Of a stretch of DNA of 64,000 bases, positions 24,722-37,905 are shown one piece after another; the first letter of the stretch is position 1, and each line of letters opens with the position of its first letter. The notes beneath the pieces are model-generated. The model saw only the letters and a list, made by a program, of their open reading frames with translations, had not been told where the DNA came from and searched no databases. The DNA comes from Mucor racemosus (Eukaryota; Mucoromycota; Mucoromycetes; Mucorales; Mucoraceae): positions 1,302,001 through 1,366,000 of the forward strand of contig JAPEHQ010000002.1 in assembly GCA_027405735.1 (NCBI GenBank), written 5' to 3'. The translations under genes and the position numbers were made by a program.

Positions 24722-25187
24722 ATGGCTATGCAAAATCCCATGTACACTGCTTCACCAATGTACGCTTCTCCAGCAATGCCTCAAATGGCATCAGCAACAC
24801 CTTATTATAATGGCCCTTCACCGTATACTCCTGTTATGGGAGCCCAACAAACTCCTGGTATGTATGATATTTACATTCAAACACATTTACTTTTGTTAAA
24901 AAGCTTGTGAAATTATATAGGATATTACCCACCTATGGGTGCAATGCAAGTAGGTGGTGGACCTGTCATGGTCCAACAACCTTATCCTGCAGTTTACCAA
25001 AGAAATGGATGCTGTTGTGATTGCTGTTATGGAGATTGTCGCTGTTGTTTGGGAATGTAAGTAAATCATGTTATATGCACAGAGAGAATTTCATTGTTGT
25101 TGATCATTTTTATTTTGTACATATAGATTTGCAAGTTTATGTCTTTGCTGCTGTTGTTGTGGTGACGAAGCTGATGAATGTTGCTGA
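24722..25187 (+). CDS. Cys-rich small membrane-module protein (CYSTM-like)
   Basis: Three exons: 24722-24857, 24921-25056 and 25127-25187, giving 110 aa with matching phases. The N-terminal part is Pro/Tyr/Met/Gly-rich (repeats such as MYTASPMYASPAM, YNGPSPYTPVMG). The C terminus is extremely rich in cysteine: GCCCDCCYGDCRCCLG, then a short hydrophobic stretch, then LCLCCCCCGDEADECC. This layout (disordered Pro/Gln-rich head plus a C-terminal Cys-rich hydrophobic module) is that of CYSTM-type tail proteins linked to plasma-membrane association and stress or metal tolerance. No signal peptide is visible. The exon 2 to exon 3 junction lies inside the Cys module. Assignment to CYSTM is by pattern, not by alignment. 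Confidence 0.7.
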
Positions 25188-26406
25188 TAAATAATGATAA
25201 ATATATATATATATGATCGATATATAGAAATATTTATCACCACTTTTTTTTTCTTCATTTTTTTCTTCATTCGCAATGTATCATATTACTGCATACAAAT
25301 ATACATGTATATGTATATTATGGCTCGGCTATACCAGCTCTTCCCACCTTCAAACATTGTAAAATGCTGCATACATCACACTTAGACCATTATAAACTAT
25401 TCTATATATAAATAGCATATGTTTTAATCCTTTTTAATACGTAGCATCATAATGTCATATTCAATTTGAAACGTATGTCGCACAGGATGTTTTCTTTTCC
25501 GAGAAATAATCTTGATTCTCTAAAATAATTCATATTAGCCGTATGAATAAAATATATTTTCTAATTTTTGGCTATTCTTGGGTTGTATTCTTAATTGAGA
25601 AATCTATAATTTAAATTTTCTGCAATTTTTTTTTGATAAAGATACTAGAACTATTAGCTTTTCATAGTCTTGAATCATTCATACTACCATTTGGCTATTT
25701 TTGTTTATTATTGTACTTTCAAGTAATTAACAAATCACACGCTTAGAGCAAAATCAGCCAGGGTTTTTGTCACACGATCTAATATATTTTACCGAGAAAT
25801 AATGTATAGATTACTCATAGACATCGAAAATGAATACATATTTCTGTTACTTCAATCATAAATATAAAAAAAAAGCGAATTTCATTATAAATAAAATGCT
25901 AGTATATCTCAAATTCTCGCTGAAAAGTATCATAAAATTAATTTGCATATAGCCAGTTTCCACTGAATATGACGCATATTGAATTGAAGATATGAATAAG
26001 TAACTTCAAACTCTATTATTATTTAATAATATTTTTTGGAGATCACCCCTTATAATGTTGCGAATTACAAAAAGGAAAAGTCCTGTTTCTTATCATTGAT
26101 ATCTCTACCACTTTTAAAGATTTTTAAGGCCATAATATACAAAATTTAAGGTACAGCTTACAGCATTTAATAGGGTTTGTTTCAAAGTATTTCAATTTTC
26201 TTATCGTTATTAATATCTACAAATATAAAAAATACTAACTAAATAGTCTCTTAAACAAGCAAATAAACATTATTTAACCTAATATTCTTTAATATGCTAC
26301 AGCATACGCCAGATGTTAACCCTTTACTTCCACTATTACGCATGATTCTAGCTATATTTTTGATCGAGTGTCTTATAATTGCGCATAAACTTTCGTGACA
26401 TCAAAT
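25188..26406. other. AT-rich intergenic DNA
   Basis: No gene or recognisable repeat seen. The first few hundred bases are likely the 3' UTR of the Cys-rich gene. An AT dinucleotide run lies at about 25200-25214. Confidence 0.4.
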
Positions 26407-27680
26407 GTATATATCTAAGTTTTAAATAAAAAAGCGCTTCTTTTTTTTTAACTTTTTTTATATTTAACCATGTTTGGTCTGAAAATTCAGTTTTTTTAGC
26501 AGACATTTTCGGGGCTCGTTTTACCCTTACCAGCACTCATGATTTTCATCAAAAAACAGAAAAATCAAATTTTGATGCCAAAATCAACGTTTAAATATAC
26601 TACATTGTGAGAGAAAATTGTAGCTATAGCTAATATACATTTTATAAAAGCTTAATATTAAATGTTAAATAATGAAAATTTGTACTTTTGTCCCAAAAAC
26701 GGTTTTTTGGTTAAAGGATTTTCATGTAATATTTTGTAATAAAACGGGTTGTTATTTTTTATTGAGCAAATAGAGCACTAAATTTTGTATATGTGTATAT
26801 TTTTTGTTTTCTTAATTAGTAGTATAATTAACTCTAGATTTTCAAAATCAGAAATTATTTTTTGAAAATTGTCAAAATTGATGATCTGGACAAAAATAAT
26901 TTTCTAAATTAATATTCCGCTTATAAGCTTTGTAAGTCTTAAAAATAAGAGATTTATAATACTTGTGAACTTTTTCAAGAATTTACGATGCTGTACCCAC
27001 TTGATTGAAGCTTATTCGTGTAAACTTTTATACATATTAATATTGTGTGGTACCTTATTTGATGATGATATAGTCTTAGTGTATAATTAATGCGCTAAAG
27101 GCGATTTACATTGAGCTTTAATCTTACGTTTCCGATATCATAAACATAAACATGGCCATCACTGAAACCTATTGCCGCGTTTTTATCCTCTTTGTCCCAA
27201 GCTAATTTATTCGATGCTTTACTAGAAAACCAACTGAAGTACATACAAATGCTTCCTCTGTATTTGCATTCAACAAATTCCATAAATTAAATTGACTGCT
27301 TCCATCTACAATAGTATCAAACGTATCATCAGCGCGCCTTATGATAAATGTCAATCTAGAATTAGAAACATCCCATTGTCATTGTTATAAGCTATGAAAA
27401 TCTTGATTTTTAATAATACAGCAATCACATAAAAAGCAAAATGATACTAATAGCATATGGTGAGTATTTAACATCTAAGTCTAAACCCTTTTAATAAAAA
27501 TCCTGAGGCAAGCTCAACATCTTGACCCTGTAATTTCTATCCATCAAATGTTACGATTTCCACTACACAATGAATGCACTTTTATTAACCTTGAGCTAGT
27601 AAATGTACATTGGGCATCAGTTTTTTACCGGTTACATTTTCCCCGATTCATTAATATTCAGCTATATTGAACGATAGTGT
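26407..27680. repeat. Repeat family R1, copy B (right half only)
   Basis: Begins at TATATCTAAGTTTTAAATAAAA and ends around ATTGAACGAT, matching the right half of copies A and D. It contains the best preserved minus-strand dynein-like fragment (27095-27360). The left half of R1 is absent. The sequence left of 26407 does not match the other copies. Confidence 0.75.
27095..27360 (-). pseudogene. Dynein intermediate chain-like WD-repeat fragment in R1 copy B
   Basis: The minus strand reads DTFDTIVDGSSQFNLWNL then NANTEE, and in the next frame SNKLAWDKEDKNAAIGFSDG followed by HVYVYDIGNV. This is the best preserved of the four fragments, with the final VYVYDIG intact. A frameshift between the two halves remains. 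In dynein intermediate chains these segments belong to the last WD repeats. Confidence 0.65.
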
Positions 27681-27744
27681 ATTAAATTACAATTTACGAG
27701 TATAATGTTGGTTGTTTTTTGTTATTACTCTAAAAACTTGTTCC

Positions 27745-28447
<703 letters not shown>

Positions 28448-28624
28448 AAAGGAGAGTGACAAGCTTAACGGGTACCGCATGCGCTGCAACAAATTGAGTG
28501 CGACACACATATTCGTGAGTTCAAACCTGCCAAAGGGGAAGCCCTTTGGTGTTAGGATATGAATTTCGAAAGAGAATCTTCGATGACCCTTGCTTCTCAT
28601 GGAATACGATCCTCCTTTTTTTTT
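28448..28624 (+). repeat. tRNA-derived SINE-like unit
   Basis: An A-box-like sequence (AGCTTAACGGGTA, about 28464-28476) and a B-box-like sequence (GAGTTCAAACC, about 28519-28529) are spaced as in a tRNA gene. They are followed by about 85 bp of unrelated sequence and a T9 run (28616-28624) that could end RNA polymerase III transcription. The acceptor stem does not pair, so it is not a functional tRNA. No second copy was noticed in this window. Confidence 0.4.
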
Positions 28625-30084
28625 CTCAGTAAGTTTTCCATATGTCTAGTAAATTTTTTCCTTTTTCATTTATGCATATGATATGCACACTAGTAAATTC
28701 GGCTGGCAAAACCTGGCTCGACACCAATGCTACCAGCATCCATGGGTCATTGTACGTTCAGCCAGTTCGAGCAACAAGTTGGTTACCTACTACTTACACC
28801 TACTAAGATCAGCAAACCCATCAGTTCTTTTCAACGAATATGAATCGAAATGACCTCCCATTGCAATTACAGGTACTTCTAATGCTCATCCGCAAAATTG
28901 AAAAAAGTTTGGCCTTGTCGTAAATTTTCAGGTTTGATGAATAATACTTAAAAAAGAATACAATTAAAAGAGAATGAGCAATAAATCAGTTCTGCAACTG
29001 TATAATAAAAACAAGATATCGTTTATTTAGATATAAAAGTATGGCCTTTTATATTGATGTGACATTGAGATCCTGAGATGTAATTTAAGGCACTATTGAA
29101 CCATTAGATCTGTTTGATAGTAATCTATGGATTGAAATGGATCACGCATAATTTAACCCTTTCTTGCAGAGCATGTGAATTGCTTTCTTTTAATGCTGCA
29201 CTAAATGTGCTTGGATGTTGATTTGATAGCTACTTGGCTGATTAACCGCTGGGATGAAATAATATGGTGTCATAATTGAGGTCCAAGCGTCCTTTGTAAT
29301 TACTGGATTAAACTTAGTACGCTAGGAGTTTCTTATATCTGATATCAAGACTTTGCACTTCAATACATGTCGTAGTCAATAGATTGTAAGATGTATTGAT
29401 ACTGTAGAAGATGATAACTTATGGTACTTCTTGGTAGCATACAGCATAGTATATGATTCATATTTTGGCCAATGGTCACTCTTCCAAAAAAAAAGCCGAA
29501 CAATCTCCGGAAGCGGCCATCTAATGATATTTCTAAGCTTTAAATTTTTAGAAAACATTACCGGACAGGCCGGACGCGGTTGTTTAAATATTCCAAGCAG
29601 CTATAAGATGCAGGTATCGAAATTTAATACAAAAATTAAGGTTAGACCCTATTACTATTAATTATTCAAAGGCTTATTTTAAGTAAAGCATAAATACAAC
29701 CTACAACATTATTAGTCTAATAACGGATTTAACTTGAAAAGTATAATATGATACAACCGAATTCAAAAAGAGTCTATAAAATCACAAATTTAAAGGTTTT
29801 ATATATAAAAGCACTGCGGCCGACCAGTGCTGCACACTATAGTCTGATGGGTCTGTTATGTCAATACTCATCCTAGGTCTCACATCCAAGGTCACAGTCT
29901 ATAATTAGTGTTACAGTAAATCAATGCGGATCATTAACTTACATCATATTCTTAGATAGTAAAACCCTAGTAATAGTTATAATTAATGTATATAAATACA
30001 TCCAAAGGATGTATTGTTAATAATAAAAGTGGAATATTCTGGCAAGATTATTTATATAGACTCTTTTGACATTTCAGAGTCTGT
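28625..30084. other. Degenerate retroelement-like AT-rich DNA
   Basis: No gene. The segment around 29015-29045 (ATATCGTTTATTTAGATAT) resembles the R-region style of the LTRs elsewhere in the window. The segment around 29815-29845 (GGCCGACCAGTGCTGCAC) resembles 52081-52100, so the upstream flanks of R1 copies C and D are partly related. Boundaries cannot be set. Confidence 0.35.
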
Positions 30085-33010
30085 TGCGCCCACTGAATAA
30101 TGGCTAAAAAGATAACAAGATGCACATGGGCACAACAACAAAAAAAATTGCACATGAGCACAACGCTTAGCCTCTATGTGCAGAATTATAGATTCTGTCC
30201 ATGTGCAAGACATTAATCCCATATGTGTATAATAGTAGAATTGCCCATAAGTATATCATTATCCTTATTTATGCATAATAATAAAATCTGACCATGAGCA
30301 TAATGAGCTGATCAGCTGATCGTATGGACACAAATTGGTTTGTACATAAAAATCGTGCCGTTTTCAAAATTCCTTTGCATTTTTTACTTCAATAACGGTT
30401 TTTTAAATTACATTTGCTTTTATTAATATAGATTATAGATAATTATACAATTCAATACATTGTTGATGTAGAGCAATACATGCAAGAATCAATATATATA
30501 TATTTACGATTATCATCATTTGTAAATATTTTTATAGCTATAATGCTTACAGCAACTGCAGTAAATGACGATGTTATTTACTAAAATAAAAAAATATAAA
30601 AACAAAAGCAGTAGAAATACAATTATAATCAGCTAAAGTTTTTATTACAAAAGATTTCTGAAGAGTTAAAATAATTGAAAAGTGTGAGGGTATTTATAGT
30701 GATTTGGAGAACTTGGATACCATCAGACTTGAATGGATGTATATTTAGTAATCTTTCAGTTTTGAGTACATTGTTATTGATTTGATATTTTAAGGGGTAA
30801 ATTGTGTAGAGCATTGACCATAAGGGATTGTATGTCAAGTGTGACAATATCGACCTTTTGGGAAATGGTTGTTTTGTTTATTTCTGTTATATCTATTTTA
30901 TGTAACCTTGATTTTTAAGGGGTAGTTTTTTTATATGCTTGAATCTTATTTATATTGATAGTGCAACTTCGATATAGATGAGCAGTTGACTAAATTGATA
31001 TCTTGTTTATTATCATTATTGATTTGGATAGAACCCTGTTTTGATATATATGTCATTTGTGTAATTGATTGCGCCGTGATCAAGGGTGCTATCATCTACA
31101 CGACATGTATGGTTCCAAAAGGGTATTTCATATTTTTAGCATGCGTTTGTTATTGTGTTCAATTGAAGCGTTTGTTTGTTATTGTTGTTCACATTTCAAG
31201 TGGCATCATATCTTATGAGTGACACTTGGAATTTAGGTTGTTTTATTTTTATCAAGCGTTTTTAGTATGTAATTCCACTGCAGCAGCAATGGTTTTTGCT
31301 CGAGCATAAACTTAAATAACACTTACTGCTTAAATTTATATGCAAGCCAAATCTAAGAATATAGATGTTACTTTATCACATATAAAATTTAAACTAATTA
31401 GCCTTTTTTAAACTTACTATTTTAGTTTGCGATTGTCAGCTGTAAAAATATTTGTTTACAAGCATAGCTACAATCAAAGCTATGATTATTAGGCAAGACA
31501 TTAGATTCCTCTTTTTTTATTTTCGTTTCTATATCATTTGAAGTGTTATCACTTTTCTGGAACATTTCGTGGGTTTTTAGCCAGTTCTAGCTTTTTATTG
31601 AGTAGATATAAATATCATTATTGCCTTCAATTTGATCTGGTAATCATCAAGAAATACGTCCAACAATACAGTAGTAAATAATGATGTTTGGTATTAGAAT
31701 GCGGGCAAATAAAAATATCAGTCTCTAATATATATAGACTGCTACCTATATTAAAAACATTAGTTTCTTATGTTAGCATGCGTATTCAGATGAAAGAAAA
31801 GTATATCAGCTTATTAATAATCTGATATGTCTTATCAAACGGTGGTGGATATAATATCCTTGGAATATGAAAACAAAAAGAGAAAACAAACACACGTAGA
31901 AAAGGATTTTCAAGGCTCTACATTATTTAGTGCAATTAAAGTCCTGCTGAATTGCTCATTTCAACCAATGTAAAAGCAGCATTACAACGCATGAACCATA
32001 AACTAAACAGAAATAGGCAGTAATTGTTATCATAGAAACATACATTTTTCTACCAGAAAAACTGCCGTCTGTCATATCACATCATATCATATATTCATTA
32101 AAAAATTGAAAAAGCGAGCCCGTAGAGGGACGTGGTAATTGACCATAGCAAGATCAAACGGGTAATTCTCTTATTCTATAGTATATATCTAAGTTTTAAA
32201 TAAAAAAGCGTCTTTTTTTTTTACTTTTCTTATATTTAACCATATACGGTCTGAAAATTCAGTTTTTGTAGCGGACATTTTCGGGACTCATTTTATCCTT
32301 ACCAGCACTCATGATTTAGATCAAAAAACAGAAAAATCGAATTTTAATGCCAAAATCAAAGTTTAAATATACTACATTGTGAGAGAAAATTGTAGCTATA
32401 GCTAATATACATTTTATAAAAGCTTAATATTAAATGTTAAATAATGAAAATTTGTACTTTTGTCCCAAAAACGGTTTTTTGGTTAAAGGATTTTCATGTA
32501 ATGTTTAGCAATAAAAATGTTTGTTATTTTTCATTGAGCAAATAGAGCGCTAAATTCTGCATATGTGTATATTTTTTATTTTTATAATTGGCAGCAAAAT
32601 TAACTCTAAATTTGCAAAACCAGAAATAAAAAATTAAAAAATGTCAAAATTGGTGATCTGGACAAGAATAATTTTTGAAATTAGTATTCCGCTTATAGGC
32701 CTTGTAAGTCTTAACAATAAGAGATTTTATAATACCTGAGAACTTTTTCAAGGATTTATGATGCTGTATCCACTTGATTCAAGCTTATTACTATAAATAT
32801 ATATACACATTAATATTGTGTGGTGGTTTATTTGATGATAATATAGTCTTTATAATTATTGCGCTAGAGATGATTTACATACACTGAGTTTTAGTCTTAC
32901 CTCTCCAATATTATAAACATAAACATGGCCATCGCTGGAACCTATTGCCGCCTTTTTACCCTCTTTGTCCCAAGCCAATTTATTCAATGCTTTACCAGAA
33001 AAAACCTACT
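30085..33010. repeat. Repeat family R1, copy C (interrupted by a 0.7-kb insertion, 3' end replaced by R3)
   Basis: Starts like copy D (TGGCTAAAAAGATAACAAGA, GGGCACAACAACAAA, then GCACATGAGCACAACGC). Relative to copy A it carries an extra segment at about 30562-31276 bounded by ACTGCAG on both sides. It follows copies A and D to the minus-strand dynein-like fragment (32900-33005), where it stops at GCTTTACCAGAA and repeat R3 begins. Confidence 0.75.
30562..31276. mobile_element. Insertion of about 715 bp inside R1 copy C
   Basis: Copy A reads TTACAGCAACAATGGGTTTT without interruption. In copy C the equivalent site is split: ACTGCAG precedes the extra segment (30555-30561) and ACTGCAG follows it (31277-31283), which fits a 7-bp (or shorter) target-site duplication. 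The insert has no clear terminal repeats or coding frame. Confidence 0.5.
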
Positions 33011-33560
33011 ACTTTTGACCTATAAAAATTGATTTATTAGTAAAATAAATTATCAATAACAAGCTAATAAGTAATAAGTATGGTGTACCTTTGATAGTTG
33101 GTAGTGATATACAAGACAACATCTTGTTTTCCTCTTCTTAGCTATTGGCCACTAAATAAGAATAAATGCTTTTTAGGAACTAAATACACTAACATGAGTT
33201 TATTCATTCATTCAAATCGAAGCAATACTATACATGCTTTTATAATCACCAATTTTCTGCAGGTAGATGTCGACTTCAGACCAAAAAAGCATTGATTATA
33301 ACGTAGATAATAATCGAACAAAATGACTAAGTCCTGGATGCTTTTTTTGTTTGAGAAAGATGTTATAATACGTCCTAACATTAACAGTTAATAATTTATT
33401 TCCAAATAAACAATAAGAAAAACATGTATTTGTACCTGCTACTTGATTTCAGTTTATAAAAAATATTGGTCTTTTTGTTGTAGTTTTAAACGTAAATAAA
33501 AGAGCCGAGGAAAGATTAGGGAAGAAAAAAGATTTTATGTGTTACAAACAGAATTTTACA
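33011..33560. repeat. Repeat R3, copy 1 (contains the empty hAT target site)
   Basis: Matches 55945-56261 joined to 62598-62825, the two halves of R3 copy 2 that flank the hAT element. Landmarks are TTTGACCTATAA, AGTTGGTAGTG, ATACAAGACAACATC, ATAATCACCAATTTT, TACCTGCTACTTGATTTCAG and a final ACAAACAGAATTTTACA. The site equivalent to the hAT TSD is GTTTGAGA at 33349-33356. Starts with TG and ends with CA, but no flanking duplication was found, so LTR status is unproven. Confidence 0.75.
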
Positions 33561-34023
33561 AAGGAGTAAATACTTTTAGTGTTACCAAACAGGTTGCTGT
33601 CGTTGTTTCCATTTGGTCCCCGAAAGAAGAACATGGTCAGAACTCGTTCAAACCCCAAATTTCAAATTAATATATCACGTCAATAAGGCAATTCTGTTGA
33701 ATCAGAGTAACTCACATCTGCTTTAAACCATTCAAATTATCTTCGTTATTAATTATATTATAATTGATATACTTTAGTAAATTGACTAAAATCCTTGATC
33801 TCATTGCTTTGCTCATATCTGGGCTGCCTGATCTGCATAAAATGTTTTATTCTGCCCATCTGTGCAGATCATTATGCTCATGGGAAGCGTAGTTCGGCCG
33901 TATTGATATCCGCTTAGATCTCCATTTCATCTAGTGTCTAACTTGAATTACCGCTGGGATAAATCAGGAATCACTTTGATTTGACATGTCTGATTGATAC
34001 AGCAAGTAATCTTATGACCGAGA
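33561..34023. other. Intergenic AT-rich DNA
   Basis: No gene or clear repeat seen between R3 copy 1 and the LTR-like segment. Confidence 0.4.
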
Positions 34024-34330
34024 TGTGGATTCTAGCAAATTATAATTATTGACCTGAACCATAAATATATCATTATTCAATATGGCCTGATTTCATCCAT
34101 AATAATAAAATCAGGATCTAAAGATGTCGGGTAGATTATGGAAATGGCACGTTCCTATTTGTTTTCATTGATTTAGAATATAGATTAGAAATTGTGCATA
34201 AATAGAAGGACATCTTCCTGTCAAAGGAGAGTCAATTAAGTTCCACTTAATAATAAAACCCTAACGTTATCTAGTTGAATTCCCATTGTTTTTATATTTT
34301 TTTCCCGTGAATATATCTACCTATTCCACA
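34024..34330 (-). repeat. LTR-like segment related to the solo LTR at 55294-55755
   Basis: Begins TGTGGATTC and ends CTATTCCACA. The right half (AATAATAAAACCCTAACG, ATCTAGTTGAATTCC, CTACCTATTCCACA) matches the complement of the left half of the 55294-55755 LTR. The left half is poorly conserved, and no TSD is visible. Confidence 0.4.
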
Positions 34331-34347
34331 ATTTATCCAAGACCATA

Positions 34348-34657
34348 TGATTTATCGAGACTTTATAAATTAAAATCAACGTAAAAAGTACCGTTTATTA
34401 GAATGAATTAAATATGGGTTTATATAGTTATTGGAATTGTGTGATAAGATCTAATGGACAGGGATCCATTAGATGTGACAATAGATATTATTATTAATGT
34501 GTATGAATATAACATGTTATGTTTCAGTGGTAATATTGCTATAAGTTATGTTTCATTGTTAGTTCCTGGGTGACAGGAACCAGTTACTGGATAGATAAGA
34601 TCTGCTAGATTTGTCGGAGATCTTCTATATATCGAACGTTGTAATTCTGATAGATCA
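34348..34657 (-). repeat. 3' LTR of the gypsy element
   Basis: 310 bp, flanked outside by the TSD copy CCATA (34343-34347). It is identical to the other LTR except for one base. It is the 3' LTR because the genes are on the minus strand. Confidence 0.95.
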
Positions 34658-34946
34658 TTACCCCTCATCAGCGTAAGAAGTACGTGGTAAATAATGAATT
34701 ACAATATGCTTGTTGTCTCGTCTTGTTGATAAACAGTGAAAAAAAAGAAAAAATAATAAAAGTCTTGTTGATAATATATTCTGATATAAGATAACTTGCT
34801 AATTTGCGTGGTATAATACTCTAATATAGTATAAAATGATTTGCTTGATAAATATTCGCCTGTAAAAAACCTCTGTGCATTCAAAAACCTTGTAGGAAAA
34901 ATGAAATACAGTTTGCAAGGAAAAAGGCAGAATCTTTTTTATCAAT

Positions 34947-37905
34947 CTATTTTCTTGTAGTAGCAGCTAATAAGCGTGCCTTTCTTCTAATTGATCTTTC
35001 TTGTCGAGATTCAACTTTTCGTTTGTTTACTGATTTTGGCTTAGCATTCTTTTTGCCTTTGCTCTTACTATTAGATTGCCCTGCATTGCGTCTGGACCAA
35101 TATGTTTCTATTACTTCTTTAGAATCAAACATAGCTGGAGGTTCCCATGAATCATATGATGAATCATAACCTTTCCATCTGACTAAATATTCATGATTTG
35201 GTTCTTCTCCTCTATGATTAAGAATAGCTTGGATCTCAAAAATGTGATTATTTTCTTCTGGTCTAATACCATTTTCACTGATTAATTTAATATGAGATGT
35301 AGGTATATCTCGCGATAAAAATGCTTCTGCTTTATCTTGTAGTATATAACTACCATTCTTGGTATAACCATAAACACTATATGGTCCTTCATAATTTGGA
35401 TCAGTCTTTTTATTCTTCTCTACATTCTTTATCATAACTGAAGATCCTATTGGAAAAGGGTTTTCTAATATCTTATGTCTTTTTCTAAAATATGCATTAT
35501 CTGCTTCTTTAGTTTTAACAATCTGCTCTTTAATTGCAGGTACTAAAATTTTATCAACTAATTTGATTTTATCTTTTAATGCTTTAACATCTATTTCCTG
35601 CTCAGGGAGAACTGCTTTTATTTTAGAGTAATCTGTTAACTCATTGGGTAATCTTGCAAAAACTACAACAAATGGCATCATACCATGCAATCTTGATTTA
35701 TGTAAATTTAAACAATATGCTGTTCCATCTAAATACAGATCCCAATTTTCAGCTCTTCCTTCTAACATCTTAATTATGATTCCCTTAGCTGATTTTACTG
35801 CAGATTCCGCATTAGAATTTCCTAAAGGATTAAATGGTAATGAAACTGCTTGTTCTACACCAGCATGTAGTGCTATAGCTTCTAATAATTTATTGGAAAA
35901 TTCTTTTCCGTTATCATGGGTTATGACTTTACTATAGCCAAACAACGACCATATTGATACTAATTCTTTTGCGATTGTAGTAGCTAATTTATCTGGTATA
36001 GCTCTTAAAATAATAAATCTTGAAAACAAATCCATAACAACCATCATATAATTATTTCCTCTTGGGGTAGTAACGTCAAATGTACCTAGATCCATAACTA
36101 TATGATCAAATACTGCATTTGGAATAATACTTTTAGGTGGATGGTAAACGTGTTTACCTAAATTGAATACTCTACATTTACTACAATTCTTGACATAGTA
36201 TTCTATATCTTTGCGTAAACCTTTCCAATGCATCTGATATTCTTCATGGATCACTTGCTCCATAGCTGTAACACCAAAATGCCCAAGTAAGTGTGCTTTT
36301 TCTAATAAAGTTTGTTTCTCACTTTCATCTTTTGGTTGTTCATAAATATCTAAATGTGATGCATAAATAAATAAATCTGTATCTGGAGATTTCTTTGCTT
36401 CTAAATCATTTGCATCTTTCCCATTAGAAATTGTTTCATCTGTAGTAACAACTGTTTCTTTTGTAGCAACATCTGTTTTATTATCATCAATAACGTTTCT
36501 ATGTACGTCAACAATATCTTCTTTTTCTTCTAATAAGGTTTCCGTTACTAATTTGACCTTCTTATTACTACTATCTAAACTGTTATTATCTCTAGTTCTT
36601 TTTTGTACTATTGTAGCTCTTCTAGCCATACCATCACCCCCCTCTAGCTTTTTGGTACCATGTTCAAAAATGCGAGAAAGTCTATCGGCTAGAATATTGT
36701 GTATTCCGGCACAAAAGGTGATATCAAAGTCTAATTCAAAAATAGTTTCATAGAAGTTTTCTATCATTCTGGTTAATTTTTCTTGGGAATGTAAATATAA
36801 AAGTCCTTTGTTATCTACAAACAAATGAAATTTTTTACCCCAAAGCCATTGTCGGTATTTCTTAAAGGCATAAACGACTGCTAATAATTCGCGCTTGGTA
36901 CTGCCCCAACGCATTTCGCAACTAGTAAGTTTTCGTGCTATAAAACCTAAATAATAAACACGTTTCTTCTTTACTTGATATAAACATGCACCGATGCCAT
37001 ATGCTGAACTATCTGTAACTAAATACATATCATGTCTCATATCAGGTGCTGATAAAACAGGAGCATTGACTAATAACTGCTGTATTTTTTTCATTGCAAT
37101 AGTATGTTCATCTTTCCAGACTTTGCTAATATCTGGTGCATTTTTTATACTATCTAACGGTGCAGTCAAAGTGGATAAACATGGTAAATGTGCGCGAAAG
37201 AAATTAATTAATCCTAATCGCGAAGCAAGTTCTCTACTATTTGCAACGATAGGGTTCCAATCTAAAATATTACTAACTTTTCGTTGGTCTAGGGCTAAAC
37301 CTTTTTCTGATAGGCAAAATCCCAAAATATTAATGCTCTTCTGTGCTAAATGAGTTTTAGCAGCATTAATGGTTAAATTAGCTTCGGTAAGACGTTCAAT
37401 GACTATTTTGACGTATTTTATATGCGTTTCCATGTCTGCTTCTGTATGTATCGTGATATCATCTATAAAGTTGGTAGTTACAGCATTCATGTCGGAGAAT
37501 AAATTTGTAAGTTGACGTTGCACAAATGATGAGAGCGGAGTTAATCCCATAGGGGCTTTGGCATATTGGTATTGAAGTCCTGTCGTTGGATCAGTAAAGG
37601 ATAAGAATTTTCTTGAGCTGAAATGTATGGCAAAAGAATGGAAACACTGAGAAAGATCAATGACAGTATATATAGAATGCTTAGACATTTTTCTGTGCAA
37701 CTCTGAGATTAATGGCAATGGAAAACGGTCAGATTTAGCTGGATCTAGTGCAGCATTGATTAAACGACAATCCATCACTATACGACTATCACCACTATAT
37801 TCGCCTTGTGCATTCTTCTTTCGCACAGGAAAAAGTGGAGAATTATATGGGTTTCCTGGTGGTGCTCTTTCTATTACACCATTTTCTAACCACTAGTAAT
37901 TTGTG
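34947..37905 (-). CDS. Gypsy Pol: reverse transcriptase, RNase H, integrase, chromodomain
   Basis: Long open frame of more than 959 codons, open upstream to about 37905. The first ATG is at 37826, after the start of the RT region. RT motifs are YTVIDLSQCFHSFAI and the catalytic FIDDI. RNase H shows LVTDSSAYGIGACLY and VDNKGLLYL. Integrase has an HHCC-type zinc module (HLLGHFG to YYVKNCSKC) and the catalytic acids in VMDLGTFD, THDNGKEFSN and NSNAESAVKS. The C terminus carries a chromodomain (YLVRWKGYDSSYDSWEP) and a basic tail, features that in chromoviruses guide integration to marked chromatin. All catalytic residues are visible. The frame joining Pol to the protease is off by one at about 37893-37905. 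Confidence 0.9.

Noticed and set aside
33016..33556. R3 as a solo LTR (TG...CA ends)
   Set aside because: Neither copy has matching 5-bp flanks, so it is kept as an unclassified repeat.
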